Shown: positions 18,874 through 28,843, numbered from the stretch's first letter. The stretch is DNA of 64,000 nt from Arcobacter sp. F2176 (GCF_004116465.1 NZ_PDJV01000011.1:1-64000); one strand, 5' to 3'. The notes: generated from the sequence alone by a model not told the origin. Numbers and translations: made by a program.

Positions 18874-19674
18874 ATGAAAAAATTAATATTACTCCTTACC
18901 CTTTTATCTACTTTTATTTATGCAAGAGTTTCTTATACAGTAACTATTGAACCTCAAAAATTCTTTTTAGAAAGAATTGGACAAAGCAAAGTAAAAGTTA
19001 GAACTTTATATGAAGGGGTAGATTACACTCAGAAATTAGATCATGTATATTTTAGAAGATTTGCTTTTTCAGATGCTTATTTGAAAATAGGACTTCCAGT
19101 AGAAGAAGAGTATGCAAAAGAATTACTTGGATTTAATAGTGATTTGAAAGTTATTGATACAAGTAAAGATGTTGAAAAACTTTATGATAATGGAGAAGTT
19201 AATCCTTATTTTTGGTTAGATCCTTTAAGAGTTAGAAAAGTCACAAAAGTTATGCTTGATATCCTTATAAAAAATGATCCAAGTAATAAAGAGTTTTTTG
19301 AATTAAATTATCAAACTTTGATGGTGGAGTTAGATAAAATATTTTTACGATTAAAAGATACTTTATTTTATTCTACAAATGCTGTAATGGTTTTCAATGA
19401 TAAATTAGAATATTTTTTAAATAGATTTGATGTTAGATATTATCGTGCAGAAAATGAAATATTAAGTGGTCCTAAATTTACAGAAATTTATAGACTAAGT
19501 AAAGAAAAAAATATAAAATATTTAATAGTTGATAAAAGCATTAATTACAATGTTTATAATACTTGGTCAAATGCAAACAATATGGAAGTTATTCATACTG
19601 ATATTTACTCTTTTAATTGGTTCGCTGATTTATTTGTTCTTTCAGACAAAATAGCCTCTAAAAAAGAGGAATAA
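18874..19674 (+). CDS. ZnuA-like periplasmic binding protein lacking the metal histidines
   Basis: 266 residues with a signal peptide (cleavage after IYA, about residue 17). The body follows the cluster A-I metal-binding protein layout: an N-terminal strand and helix, a WLDP segment, a long backbone helix and a C-terminal lobe. The usual metal ligands are changed: the PH-x-x-EP loop reads VDYTQK, DPH-x-WLDP reads NPYFWLDP, and the later FHD motif reads FND. Classical Zn/Mn binding is unlikely. No permease or ATPase gene is adjacent; the radical SAM gene follows after one base. Confidence 0.7.
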   Translation: MKKLILLLTLLSTFIYARVSYTVTIEPQKFFLERIGQSKVKVRTLYEGVDYTQKLDHVYFRRFAFSDAYLKIGLPVEEEYAKELLGFNSDLKVIDTSKDVEKLYDNGEVNPYFWLDPLRVRKVTKVMLDILIKNDPSNKEFFELNYQTLMVELDKIFLRLKDTLFYSTNAVMVFNDKLEYFLNRFDVRYYRAENEILSGPKFTEIYRLSKEKNIKYLIVDKSINYNVYNTWSNANNMEVIHTDIYSFNWFADLFVLSDKIASKKEE

Positions 19675-19675
19675 A

Positions 19676-21406
19676 ATGTTTTTACCCACTACAAAAGAAG
19701 AGATGGAAAAACTTGGTTGGGAACAACTTGATGTTATTTTAATCTCAGGAGATGCTTATGTTGATTCACCGTTTATTGGTGTGGCAGTTGTTGGTAGAAT
19801 ACTTGAAGACTTAGGTTTTAAAGTAGGAATTATCGGACAACCAAATTTAGAAAATGGTGATATTACAAGACTTGGTGAGCCTAAGCTTTATTGGGGTGTT
19901 AGTGGTGGAAGTATTGATTCGATGGTTTCAAACTATACAGCAACTAAGAAGTTTAGAAATAGTGATGATTATACTCCTGGTGGAAAGAATAATAAAAGGC
20001 CAGATAGAGCAACATTAGTTTATACAAATCTAATTAGACGGCATTTTAAAAATACAGTTCCTATTGTACTTGGTGGAATAGAAGCAAGTCTTAGAAGAGT
20101 TACTCATTATGATTATTGGACAAATAAATTAAAAAAACCCATTCTTTTTGATGCAAAAGCTGATTATATGATTTATGGTATGGGTGAAATTGCAATAAGA
20201 GAGTTTACTCAAGCCTTATCAAAGGGTGAAGACCCAAGAAAAGTTAGGGGTGTTTGTTATATCTCAAATGAGCCAAAAGAAGAGTATATACAACTACCTA
20301 GTCATGATGATTGTGTTAAAGATAAAAATAAATATATTGATTTATTTGATCATTTTTATCAAAACAATGACCCCATAAATGCAAATGGACTATGTCAAAA
20401 AGTTGATACAAGATTTTTGATTCAAAATCCACCTTGTGATTATCTGGATGAGAAAGAGATGGATTATATCGCTGATTTTAAATATACAAGAGATTTGCAT
20501 CCTTATCATAAGCCAGAGGGAAAAGTAAAATGTTTAGAGACAGTTAAGTTCTCTATTCAAACTCATCATGGATGTTGGGGAGAATGTAATTTTTGTGCTA
20601 TTGGTGTTCATCAAGGACGAACAATACGAACAAGAAGCGAAGAAAATATTTTAAAAGAAGCAAAAGAGTTTACTACTTACAAAGACTTCAAAGGTGTTAT
20701 CTCTGATGTTGGAGGACCAACGGCTAATATGTATGGCTATGAGTGTGGGAAAAAACTTAAAAAAGGTACTTGTGATGACATAAGATGTGTAGACTTTGAT
20801 AGACTTTGTAAAGTTATGAAAGTAGATCATTCTAGACATTTGAAACTTTTACAAAACATTAGAAAAGTACCTGGAATAAAAAAAGCTTTTGTTGCTTCAG
20901 GTCTTAGATATGATTTTATTAGTGCTGATAAAAAACATGGATATGAATACCTAAAAGAGTTAGTTAATCATCATATATCAGGACAAATGAAAGTAGCACC
21001 TGAACATACTTCTGATAGAGTATTAAAACTTATGGGGAAACCAGGAAAACAACCTTTAATAGAGTTCAAAAAGATGTATGATAGACTAAATAAAGAGGCT
21101 GGTAAACAACAGTTTTTAACATATTATTTAATAGCAGCACATCCAGGGTGTGAAGAAAAAGATATGCATGAACTAAAACATTTTACAAAACATGAATTAA
21201 AAATGAACCCAGAACAAGCACAAGTATTTACTCCTACTCCCGGAACTTATTCTAGTGTGATGTATTATACAGAATTAGACCCAGTAACTAGAAAAAAAAT
21301 CTATGTTGAAAAAGATACAAAAAGAAAAGAAAAACAAAAAGACATAGTAATTGATAAATCATATTATCAAAGAAGGAAATCTGGAGGGACTAACTTCCAA
21401 AGCTAA
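19676..21406 (+). CDS. ygiQ: YgiQ family radical SAM protein
   Basis: 576 residues. An N-terminal region (ISGDAYVDSPFIGVAVVGRIL, then VGIIGQPN) is followed by a radical SAM core with the canonical Cx3Cx2C motif (CWGECNFC) and the family segment HQGRTIRTRS. Later conserved parts include QMKVAPEHTSDRVLKLMGKPG and FTPTPGTYS. It should hold a 4Fe-4S cluster and use SAM, but the substrate of the YgiQ family is not established. It is co-directional with the ZnuA-like gene, with a terminator immediately downstream. Confidence 0.93.
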   Translation: MFLPTTKEEMEKLGWEQLDVILISGDAYVDSPFIGVAVVGRILEDLGFKVGIIGQPNLENGDITRLGEPKLYWGVSGGSIDSMVSNYTATKKFRNSDDYTPGGKNNKRPDRATLVYTNLIRRHFKNTVPIVLGGIEASLRRVTHYDYWTNKLKKPILFDAKADYMIYGMGEIAIREFTQALSKGEDPRKVRGVCYISNEPKEEYIQLPSHDDCVKDKNKYIDLFDHFYQNNDPINANGLCQKVDTRFLIQNPPCDYLDEKEMDYIADFKYTRDLHPYHKPEGKVKCLETVKFSIQTHHGCWGECNFCAIGVHQGRTIRTRSEENILKEAKEFTTYKDFKGVISDVGGPTANMYGYECGKKLKKGTCDDIRCVDFDRLCKVMKVDHSRHLKLLQNIRKVPGIKKAFVASGLRYDFISADKKHGYEYLKELVNHHISGQMKVAPEHTSDRVLKLMGKPGKQPLIEFKKMYDRLNKEAGKQQFLTYYLIAAHPGCEEKDMHELKHFTKHELKMNPEQAQVFTPTPGTYSSVMYYTELDPVTRKKIYVEKDTKRKEKQKDIVIDKSYYQRRKSGGTNFQS

Positions 21407-21443
21407 AAAAAGGGGCAAAACTTATAAGTTTTGCCCCTTTTTT
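21405..21443. terminator. bidirectional terminator between ygiQ and adk
   Basis: A near-perfect palindrome: seven A, then GGGGCAAAACTTA, its exact complement TAAGTTTTGCCCC, then six T. It begins at the ygiQ stop codon and serves both convergent genes. Confidence 0.92.
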
Positions 21444-21459
21444 ATTTTTATAAAGTAAT

Positions 21460-22098
21460 TTAAAGTGCAGCAATCATATCTTTAGTTACATCTGATACAT
21501 CTTTTGTACCATCAAGTTCAACAAATACACCCATATCAGTATAAAAATCAATAAGTGGTGCTGTTTGTGCATGATAAGCTTCTAATCTACTTTTTACAGT
21601 CTCTGCATTGTCATCTTTTCTAATGATAAGCTCTCCACCACAGTAGTCACATACATTTTCTTCTTTTGAAGGATTAAATTCTACATGAAATGAAGCACCA
21701 CATTTAGAACAAACTCTTCTTCCTGTAATTCTTCCCACAATTAGTTCATCAGGAACATTTAATGAGATTACTTTATCAAGTAATATTTCCATATCTGCCA
21801 TTAATTTATCTAAAGCTTCTGCTTGAGCTAATGTTCTTGGAAAACCATCAAGGATAAAACCTTTTTTACAGTCATCTTCAGCCAATCTATCTTTTATAAT
21901 ACCAATAATTGTTGAATCAGGAACTAGCTTCCCTTCATCCATGAATTTTTTTGCTTCCATTCCCATATCTGTATTATCAGCAATAGCTGCTCTTAAAATA
22001 TCTCCTGTAGAGATTTGAGGAATACCATACTTTTCAATTAAAAATTTTGCTTGTGTTCCTTTACCAGCACCTGGTGCACCAAATAGCATTAAATTCAT
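21460..22098 (-). CDS. adk: adenylate kinase, long form with zinc lid
   Basis: 212 residues. The P-loop is GAPGAGKGTQ, the DGFPRT motif is present, and the LID domain holds a four-cysteine zinc site (CSKC and CDYC). It interconverts ATP, AMP and ADP. This is the long, zinc-bearing form. A second adenylate kinase-like gene, short-lid, is transcribed divergently 113 bases away. Confidence 0.95.
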   Translation of the reverse strand: MNLMLFGAPGAGKGTQAKFLIEKYGIPQISTGDILRAAIADNTDMGMEAKKFMDEGKLVPDSTIIGIIKDRLAEDDCKKGFILDGFPRTLAQAEALDKLMADMEILLDKVISLNVPDELIVGRITGRRVCSKCGASFHVEFNPSKEENVCDYCGGELIIRKDDNAETVKSRLEAYHAQTAPLIDFYTDMGVFVELDGTKDVSDVTKDMIAAL

Positions 22099-22175
22099 AG
22101 TTTATCTTCCTTAGTTTTTAGGTATTGTATAGAAAAAGCATTTAATAACAAATAAAAAATTTAAATCAATTTAGA

Positions 22176-22181
22176 TATAAT
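22176..22181 (+). promoter_or_regulatory. -10 element of the second adenylate kinase gene
   Basis: TATAAT in the context TTTAGATATAATC, 30 bases before the start codon; it matches the aspS -10 context closely. Confidence 0.6.
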
Positions 22182-22211
22182 CATGCCACTTAAATACAAC
22201 TAAGGGCATAA

Positions 22212-22781
22212 ATGAAAAAACTATTTTTAATTATTGGAGCACCTGGAAGTGGCAAAACTACAGATGCTCAATTAATAGCTGCAAAACATGATAATATCAC
22301 TCATTATTCAACTGGAGATATGTTTAGAGCAGAAGTTGCAAGTGGAAGTGAAAGAGGGAAAATTATTGGTACTTATATTAGTGTTGGAAATATAGTACCA
22401 ATTGACATAGCTATTGAGACAATTTTAGGGGCGATTAAAAAAGCTTCGACAGATGTGGTAATTATAGATGGTTATCCTAGAAGTTTTGAACAAATGTCAG
22501 AACTTGACAAATATTTAAAAAATGAAGCTGAAGTTGAATTGTTAAATGTTATAGAAGTAGTAGTATCTCAAGAGGTTGCGTGTGATAGAGTTCTTGGACG
22601 AGCAAGGGGAGCTGATGACAATGTTGAAGTATTTAATAATAGAATGAAAATTTATACTGAGCCATTAGATGAAATTCAAGAGTTTTATAAAAGAAAGAAT
22701 CTTTTAAAAAGAATTGATGGGGAAAGAACTATTGATGAGATTGTTGATGAAATCGATAATTTTATTCAATCAAAAATTTAA
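22212..22781 (+). CDS. short-lid adenylate kinase-like protein
   Basis: 189 residues, P-loop GAPGSGKTTDAQ, NMP-binding HYSTGDMFRAEV and IDGYPRS. Between RVLGRARG and VFNNRMKIY the LID is only a few residues long, as in the single adenylate kinase I know from Campylobacter. It is clearly a paralogue of adk, not a duplicate: the Cys4 zinc lid is absent. Substrate may be AMP or another NMP. Its stop overlaps the next start by one base, tying it to the MoCF-domain gene. Confidence 0.88.
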   Translation: MKKLFLIIGAPGSGKTTDAQLIAAKHDNITHYSTGDMFRAEVASGSERGKIIGTYISVGNIVPIDIAIETILGAIKKASTDVVIIDGYPRSFEQMSELDKYLKNEAEVELLNVIEVVVSQEVACDRVLGRARGADDNVEVFNNRMKIYTEPLDEIQEFYKRKNLLKRIDGERTIDEIVDEIDNFIQSKI

Positions 22782-23536
22782 TGAAAAAAGAATTTAACTT
22801 TTACTCAGTTATTATTGGAACTGAGCTATTAAATGGGCGTCGAAAAGATGCTCATTTCTCTTTTTTAAATGAACAACTTCTTAAAAGAGGTTGGATACAC
22901 AAAGCCTCTTTTGTGATTGAAGATGATATTAACTTGATGAAAAATATTTTCAGACTTATAAAAACTGATAAAGATTCAGTGATGTTTTGTTTTGGCGGTA
23001 TTGGAGCTACGCCTGATGATTATACAAGACAAATAGCTGCTGAAGTTTTTACAGATGGACAAATGGAATACCATGAAAAAGCAAAAAACTTAATCATAAA
23101 ACAATTTAGAGAGGAAGCATATCCCCATAGAATTGAAATGTCAAATTTACCCATAAATGCAAAGCTTCTTAAAAATGTTGTAAATAATGTAGCTGGCTTT
23201 TATTTAGAAAATAGATTTTTCTTTACACCTGGCTTTCCTTCTATGAGTCAAAGTATGGTTATTGAAGCACTTGATAGTCATTACAAAATAAACAAAGTTA
23301 AAAAGTTTAGATTAACGCTTAGTGCTTTTTGTGGAGAAAATAACTTAATAGATATTATGAAAAAGGTTTCAAGCGAAGTTGAGTTGTCATCATTGCCTAA
23401 AATTATTGATAACAAAAGAATAGTTGTTTTATCTTTAATATCAAAAGATGAAAAACTAGTAAAAGAAAATTTCTCTATGTTTACTAAATATTTAAATGAA
23501 AAACAAATAGAGTATGAATTAAAAGACTTTGATTAA
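22781..23536 (+). CDS. MoCF/CinA-type molybdopterin-binding domain protein
   Basis: 251 residues. The N-terminal part has the family pattern IIGTELLNGRRKDAHFSFLN and FGGIGATPDDYTRQ, matching the MoaB/MogA/CinA-N fold. The C-terminal amidase domain of CinA is absent, so this is a stand-alone form. The reaction is unknown; related proteins act on nucleotide-type pyrophosphates. It is coupled to the short adenylate kinase by TAATG. Its stop overlaps the stop of the convergent Sel1-repeat gene by 4 bases. Confidence 0.82.
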   Translation: MKKEFNFYSVIIGTELLNGRRKDAHFSFLNEQLLKRGWIHKASFVIEDDINLMKNIFRLIKTDKDSVMFCFGGIGATPDDYTRQIAAEVFTDGQMEYHEKAKNLIIKQFREEAYPHRIEMSNLPINAKLLKNVVNNVAGFYLENRFFFTPGFPSMSQSMVIEALDSHYKINKVKKFRLTLSAFCGENNLIDIMKKVSSEVELSSLPKIIDNKRIVVLSLISKDEKLVKENFSMFTKYLNEKQIEYELKDFD

Positions 23537-24183
23537 GGTTGATTGTAAAATTTAAATTTAAATCCTTTATCTTCTTTGTACTTGGATAGATTAAAATCTT
23601 CCCAAACTTTTTTACAAAGATTATATCCTTTGTCATATCCTGGTTTTGCAAAGGCATGGGCTCTTCCCATATTTTGCCAGACACCTTTCCCTGAAGCATA
23701 CATAAATGCCAAGTTACATTGAGCTTGAATATATCCTTGTTTTGATGAAGCTTCATACCATTTAACAGCTTCTTTATAATCTTTATCTATAACTATTCCT
23801 GTTGTTAAAAACATACCTACTTTATTTTGTGCTGGTGCATAACCTTTTCTTGCAAGTTCTAGAAAATAAGAAAAGGCTTTTTTAGGATCATAAAAATTTG
23901 TTTGGTTACTTAAATAAAAAAGTCCTAGGTTATATGTACCTTTTATGCTCCCCAAGTAAGAAGCTGCTCCAAAATACTCTAAAGCTTTTTTATAATCTTT
24001 AAAAACATATTTACCTTCAAAATATATCTTTCCTAACTCAAAAAAAGCATTTGGATCATTTTTTAAAGCAGACTCTTCATATGTATTTATTAGTTCAAGA
24101 CTTTTTAATTCTTCACTTATTGAAAGATTATCTTGTGCCATTAAATTCAATACACAAAAAAGTGATAATAGGTATTTTTTCAT
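23533..24183 (-). CDS. exported Sel1-repeat protein
   Basis: 216 residues with a signal peptide (to about residue 16, LMA-QD). At least three Sel1-like/TPR units follow, for example [40 protein letters not shown] and [20 protein letters not shown]. Such proteins form a periplasmic solenoid for protein contacts. It overlaps alr by 4 bases, so it is the last gene of a uvrC-alr-sel1 operon. It is much shorter than the paralogues at 49-57 kb. Confidence 0.85.
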   Translation of the reverse strand: MKKYLLSLFCVLNLMAQDNLSISEELKSLELINTYEESALKNDPNAFFELGKIYFEGKYVFKDYKKALEYFGAASYLGSIKGTYNLGLFYLSNQTNFYDPKKAFSYFLELARKGYAPAQNKVGMFLTTGIVIDKDYKEAVKWYEASSKQGYIQAQCNLAFMYASGKGVWQNMGRAHAFAKPGYDKGYNLCKKVWEDFNLSKYKEDKGFKFKFYNQP

Positions 24184-25202
24184 ATTACTTCCCTTTTTAA
24201 TTCTGTACTTAGTGTGGTTACTATTTCATAAGTTATTGTATTGTGAATTTTTGCTAAAGCTTTAGCATCATCAAACATACAAACTTCTTCATCTTGTGAA
24301 TCTAATGATAAGTTATCCATTGATATTCTTCCTAAGACTCTAAATCCTTTTGGAGTTTTGTAAGCTTGATTTTCATTTATTCTTAAAAATCCATCTCCAT
24401 ATCCAATATCATAAGTTGAGACTATTATATCTTTGTCTGTTTTGTATGTTCCTCCATATCCCACAGATTGATTTTTTTTCAAGGTTCTTGTTGCAATTTT
24501 CTGTGCCCAAAGTGATAAAACTGGTTTCAAATCTATTTTATCAAAGGCAGGTGGATTTCCAATATATCCATAACAAGCTATACCAACTCTAGCAAAATCA
24601 TCATCCAAATCAGTTGTTCTAAATAGGGCAGCTGAATTACAAGAATGGAACAAAGGCAAGGGTAAAAAAAGTTGTTCACATATTCTTTTCACTTCTTCTT
24701 TCACAAGTCTAAAATTGCGCTTTTGCCAAAAGAATTCACTGTTTAGTTCATCTGCTCCTCTATGGTGTGTCATGATACCAGTTAAATTTAAGTTTTGGCT
24801 ACAAATACCATCAATAGCCTCTTTAAGCTGGTTTTTAGATATGCCATTTCTATGCATCCCTGTGTCAACTTTAAGGTGAACATTCGTATTTTTAGGAAGT
24901 TTATATATTTGTTCAAGGTGATTAATTACTATGTGAAAAGAATGTGAATAAGTGTGAAAAACATTCTCAGATAAAATTATAATATCTTCAAAAAATTCTT
25001 CAATCTTTAATGCTTCTTTAAGGTTTTTTACGACAGCTTTTTTTATTCCAAATTCTTTTGCAATTTTTGAAATTTCTATAATTCCATGTCCATATGCATT
25101 GTCTTTTAATACAACTGCAACTTTTTCTTTTGAACCAGCTTGCTTAGAAATAATATCTAAGTTATGTAGATAATTTTTTTTGTTTATAATAATTCTAGAC
25201 AA
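24180..25202 (-). CDS. alr: alanine racemase
   Basis: 340 residues, slightly short for the family (about 360). The PLP-lysine motif [11 protein letters not shown] (Lys33) is intact, with [13 protein letters not shown] and [12 protein letters not shown] in the barrel and YGDGFLR and [10 protein letters not shown] in the C-terminal domain. It makes D-alanine for peptidoglycan. It follows uvrC by 18 bases and overlaps the Sel1-repeat gene by 4. Confidence 0.93.
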   Translation of the reverse strand: MSRIIINKKNYLHNLDIISKQAGSKEKVAVVLKDNAYGHGIIEISKIAKEFGIKKAVVKNLKEALKIEEFFEDIIILSENVFHTYSHSFHIVINHLEQIYKLPKNTNVHLKVDTGMHRNGISKNQLKEAIDGICSQNLNLTGIMTHHRGADELNSEFFWQKRNFRLVKEEVKRICEQLFLPLPLFHSCNSAALFRTTDLDDDFARVGIACYGYIGNPPAFDKIDLKPVLSLWAQKIATRTLKKNQSVGYGGTYKTDKDIIVSTYDIGYGDGFLRINENQAYKTPKGFRVLGRISMDNLSLDSQDEEVCMFDDAKALAKIHNTITYEIVTTLSTELKREVI

Positions 25203-25220
25203 TAACTTAACCTTGTTATT

Positions 25221-27053
25221 TTAGTTTTGATTAAAATGATTTGATATTAGAATACTATCTTTTTCATTTAAAACCTCTTTTAGAGTTTCAATAGATGCTT
25301 CTTTTATCTTTTCAAAGGTTCCAAAATAAAGAAGAAGTTTTTTAACCTTTGCTTCACCAATACCTTTTATGTTTAATAAAGAGATTTGTTTATCTTCTGC
25401 TCTTTTTTGTTTTTTGTGAAAATTGATAACAAATCGATGAGCTTCATCCCTTTGTCTTTGTACAAAGTGTAATCTTCTATCTGAAGTTAATAATTTAATA
25501 GAAGTAATTTCTTCACCTTGTTTATAATGAACAATATCTTTTGCAGCACCTTTTGCTCTATGGGCTTTAAAATCAATTTTTTCTTTTGCAATTGCAATGA
25601 TATCTAACTTTAGACCAACTGATTGCACAATATCATATGCAAGTTTCAATAAAGTAGATCCACCATCAATTACCCATAAATCTGGTGCAGGATTTTTTTC
25701 AAAGTTTTCAACTCTTCGTATTAGCATTTCTCTCATTTGAGAGTATTCATCATGGGCTTCTAAGTTGTAGTGTCTAAAATCACTTTTTACAAATTTGTCA
25801 TTATCCCATACAACCATTGCACCAACAGTCGCTTGTCCCATCATATGTGAGTTGTCAAAGCTTTCAACTCTATTTGGTATTTGAGAGAGATTAAATAACT
25901 CTTTAATCTCTTCATAAAGTGTATTTGTACCTTTTGTACTATCTATTCTCAACAATTCGTCACAGTTGTTTAAAGCAACATCTATTATGTCTTTTTTCTT
26001 TCCAAGTTTTGGATTGATAATATTTATCTTTTTAACAAGTTTATTTTTTAAGAACTCTTTTATATCTTCCATATCTTCAAGTTCTTTAGCAATAAGTATC
26101 TCTTTTGGAATGATAGGAATTTCATTTGAATAATAGTTGATTATAGCTCTTTTATATGCTTCTTCGTAATCAAACTCTTCAGTTTCTTCTACATTTGACT
26201 TAAGATAATCATGTGAAGAAGAAGCCAATTTCCCATCTCTAATAAACATTCTTACAATCACAGCTTTTGAGTTGATATTTTTAATAGCAAAAATATCTAA
26301 GTTTTCATTTGTAGCTAAATCCATACCTGTTTTTATCTCTGATTTTTCTATAGTTTTTATTCTATCTCTTATTTTCATAGCCTCTTCAAAACGAAAATCA
26401 TCTGAATACTCTTGCATTTTTACTTTAAGTTTTGAGATTAGTTTTGATTTGTTGTAAATATACTCCATAGAATCATTTAAAATATTTGTATAATCTTCTT
26501 TTGAAACTCTATTTTCACAGGGAGCTAAGCATTTTTTGATTTGAAAAAACAAGCAAGCCTCTTTTCCTTTTATACATGATTTCTTTTGTACAAGTGGAAA
26601 AGTCTCATATATTGAGTCTAATATATCTCTGGCACCAGATGAGTAGGGACCAAAATATTTTATATTTGAACCTTTTAAAACTTTTCTTGTAATTTCTAAT
26701 CTTGGGAAATCCTCATTTAAATCAACATAAATATAAGGGTAAGTTTTATCGTCACGAAGAAGAATATTATATTTGGGTTTTAACTGTTTGATAAGAGAGT
26801 TTTCTAAAATTAGTGCATCATGTTCATTTGGTACTACAATCCATTCACATGATTCTACTTGAGTTATCATTTTATAAATTCTAGGACCTAGTTTATCAGC
26901 AGGTCTAAGTTGGGGAGTAAATTTAAAGTATGATTTAACTCTATTTTTTAAAACTTTTGCTTTTCCAACATAAAGTAAATGTCCATCTTTATCAAAATAT
27001 TGATATACACCTGCATCATTTGGAAGCTGTTTAAGTTTGTTTTCTAAATCCAT
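25221..27053 (-). CDS. uvrC: excinuclease ABC subunit C
   Basis: 610 residues. Domain order is the GIY-YIG nuclease (NDAGVYQYFDKDGHLLYVGK, residues 13-33), the UVR motif near 205-240, the RNase H-like C-terminal nuclease with FDNSHMMG and VIDGG, and a helix-hairpin-helix end (LLNIKGIGEAKVKKLL). It makes both incisions in UvrABC nucleotide excision repair. It is the first gene of a three-gene minus-strand operon. Confidence 0.96.
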   Translation of the reverse strand: MDLENKLKQLPNDAGVYQYFDKDGHLLYVGKAKVLKNRVKSYFKFTPQLRPADKLGPRIYKMITQVESCEWIVVPNEHDALILENSLIKQLKPKYNILLRDDKTYPYIYVDLNEDFPRLEITRKVLKGSNIKYFGPYSSGARDILDSIYETFPLVQKKSCIKGKEACLFFQIKKCLAPCENRVSKEDYTNILNDSMEYIYNKSKLISKLKVKMQEYSDDFRFEEAMKIRDRIKTIEKSEIKTGMDLATNENLDIFAIKNINSKAVIVRMFIRDGKLASSSHDYLKSNVEETEEFDYEEAYKRAIINYYSNEIPIIPKEILIAKELEDMEDIKEFLKNKLVKKINIINPKLGKKKDIIDVALNNCDELLRIDSTKGTNTLYEEIKELFNLSQIPNRVESFDNSHMMGQATVGAMVVWDNDKFVKSDFRHYNLEAHDEYSQMREMLIRRVENFEKNPAPDLWVIDGGSTLLKLAYDIVQSVGLKLDIIAIAKEKIDFKAHRAKGAAKDIVHYKQGEEITSIKLLTSDRRLHFVQRQRDEAHRFVINFHKKQKRAEDKQISLLNIKGIGEAKVKKLLLYFGTFEKIKEASIETLKEVLNEKDSILISNHFNQN

Positions 27054-27174
27054 ATTGGAATACTAGCGAAAAAAGGCTTTTTAAATGTTGTAATTTTACT
27101 AAAATTTTAAGTTAAAATGTAAAGTTAAATGTAAAGCTTATTTAGCAAGAATAATAATTAACAAGGAGTTTATA

Positions 27175-27567
27175 ATGCCACATTTACAATTTGAGATAAA
27201 TAAAAAAGTAAGCGATGATACCAAAAAAAGTTTTTGTGAAAAGATAAGAGAATCTTTTGCAAAAATCATGGATACTCAAACAGGTCATATCGCTATTTCT
27301 ATTAGGGAATATGAGCCTTTTAACTTATCAATTGGAAGAGTTAATATTGGTGATGAAGTCTGTTTGATGAATTTAGATATAAGGGACGGGCGATTAATAG
27401 AAAAAAGAAGAGAATTAGCATTAGTATATATGAGCATAGTAAATGATGAATTTAAAATACCAAATAACAATCAATACATAACTTTTACTCAACATGATGG
27501 AGAAGACTTTCACTTGATAGAAAAGTATTTATCTTCTTGGGCAAGTGGAGAAGACCCTCTGGCTTAA
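27175..27567 (+). CDS. tautomerase/MIF-superfamily protein
   Basis: 130 residues beginning MPHLQFEINKKVS. Pro2 would become the N-terminal catalytic proline after Met removal, as in the tautomerase superfamily, and the length suits a MIF-like double beta-alpha-beta unit. The VNIGDEVCLMNLDIRDGR segment fits the second half. Substrate unknown. AAGGAG precedes the ATG. Confidence 0.7.
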   Translation: MPHLQFEINKKVSDDTKKSFCEKIRESFAKIMDTQTGHIAISIREYEPFNLSIGRVNIGDEVCLMNLDIRDGRLIEKRRELALVYMSIVNDEFKIPNNNQYITFTQHDGEDFHLIEKYLSSWASGEDPLA

Positions 27568-27617
27568 GTTATATTAATCATATATTTGATACATTTCTTT
27601 TTTAATTAGGAGTAATA

Positions 27618-27896
27618 TTGAGTATTATAAAACAAACAATTTATCAATCAAGAAAAAATAAAGAGAAAGAATTAGAAATAAAGCTATACAATTTGAAAAA
27701 TTTATTGGTAGATTTTGAAGCTTGTGATTATTTTGGCGTATATAAATCAGATGATTGTGATGATGAGTTCTTAGTTTATGAAGAGTGGAAAAGTGAAGAA
27801 GATTATGTAGCTTCACAAGATAGTGAAGCCTATAAATCTTTTCAAAAAACATACGATGAATTGGTATTAAAAAAACATAATTTACCAGTTTTTTGA
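27618..27896 (+). CDS. ABM-domain (quinol monooxygenase-like) protein
   Basis: 92 residues. The pattern of a ferredoxin-like dimeric barrel is visible: IIKQTIYQS, a helix, then DYFGVYKSDDCDDEFLVYEEWKSEEDYVASQDSEAY, matching antibiotic-biosynthesis-monooxygenase-type proteins. Translation starts at TTG with AGGAGT upstream. It follows the tautomerase-like gene and may share its transcript. Substrate unknown. Confidence 0.72.
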   Translation: MSIIKQTIYQSRKNKEKELEIKLYNLKNLLVDFEACDYFGVYKSDDCDDEFLVYEEWKSEEDYVASQDSEAYKSFQKTYDELVLKKHNLPVF

Positions 27897-27903
27897 TTTA
27901 GCA

Positions 27904-27925
27904 AAATATTTATTTATAAATATTT
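27904..27925. terminator. hairpin between convergent genes
   Basis: AAATATTTA (27904-27912) and TAAATATTT (27917-27925) form a 9-bp stem with a 4-base loop, overlapping the end of the membrane J-domain gene. It is all A-T with no clear U-tract. Confidence 0.35.
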
Positions 27926-28380
27926 AGAAGTACATCTTTGTGATGATTTAACTCTTGCATTAATTCATCACCATTATTATTAATATCTGGATGATACTTC
28001 TTAGCTAATTCTTTATATTTTTTCTTTATCTCTTCTCTTGTTGGTTCACTTGTAAACCCAAAAAAATCTTTTGCTTTTTGAACTTCATTCATGGAAGGTT
28101 GTGCTTTAAAATTACCACTTTGGAAATCTTCATAATTGAATTTAAAACCTTGATTTGCACCTTGGTTAAAATCTCTTCCATTAAAATGAAACTCAAAACC
28201 TTGTGTTCTAGCTTGTTCTTTTATATTTTTGATTTTTTTATAGACGAAGAAATAAATTAATAATATAACTACAGCAATAGCAATTAGAAAAGTACCAAAA
28301 TTTGTAAATATAAGATAAAGTATAAAAAATAGTATCGAAAATCTTATTAGTCTAGAAAAAAAATAGTCTATATTCCCCAT
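27910..28380 (-). CDS. membrane-anchored J-domain protein
   Basis: 156 residues. Two closely spaced hydrophobic segments occupy residues 10-47 and are followed by a basic stretch (KKIKNIKEQ). A Gly/Asn/Phe-rich linker (about 60-95) leads to a C-terminal J domain with the catalytic tripeptide in KKYHPDINN. It should recruit DnaK to the membrane, with the J domain on the cytoplasmic side if positive-inside holds. It faces a second small J-domain gene across a 463-base gap. Confidence 0.88.
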   Translation of the reverse strand: MGNIDYFFSRLIRFSILFFILYLIFTNFGTFLIAIAVVILLIYFFVYKKIKNIKEQARTQGFEFHFNGRDFNQGANQGFKFNYEDFQSGNFKAQPSMNEVQKAKDFFGFTSEPTREEIKKKYKELAKKYHPDINNNGDELMQELNHHKDVLLNIYK

Positions 28381-28843
28381 AAAAAATTGTAATCCTTGTA
28401 AAATTTATTTTAAAGTATATCCATTTTTGTTTGTTTCTCTTATTAATAAGATGTAATTTTCTTTCAAGTAGTTAATTTATTCACCAAATGATAGTTTTGA
28501 GAATAGCCAATATGCGTGAGTTCTTTTATCACTTAGAATTAGTACAAATGTAATCATTAATATTGTGTAAAAATATATAAATCAAACAAATTAAAATATT
28601 ATTTTTAATTTATATCTTTTTTTATAATAGTCTATTTTAATATATTAGTTGTTGATTATCTATAAAAACACAGCAGTTAAGCAAATTTTTAGATCTTCTA
28701 TACATAGTAGTTAATGCTTCTTTATAATTATTATTTAATAAGATAGATGAATCCTTAATTAGCAATTAAATTATATAATTGTAATATAAATTACATAAGT
28801 ATTTAAAAAATTTTGGTATTATTATCAATATTAGGATAATATA
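28381..28843. other. 463-base gene-free A+T-rich region
   Basis: No credible gene, RNA or strong terminator was seen. It contains a short perfect palindrome, TCTTATTAATAAGA (28437-28450), and near its right end -10-like sequences (GGATAATATAATGG) just before the small J-domain gene. It may be decayed sequence or a long regulatory region. Confidence 0.5.

Noticed and set aside
28381-28843. A non-coding RNA in the 463-base gap
   Set aside because: Only short A+T palindromes were seen, with no extended paired structure or terminator to support an RNA gene.
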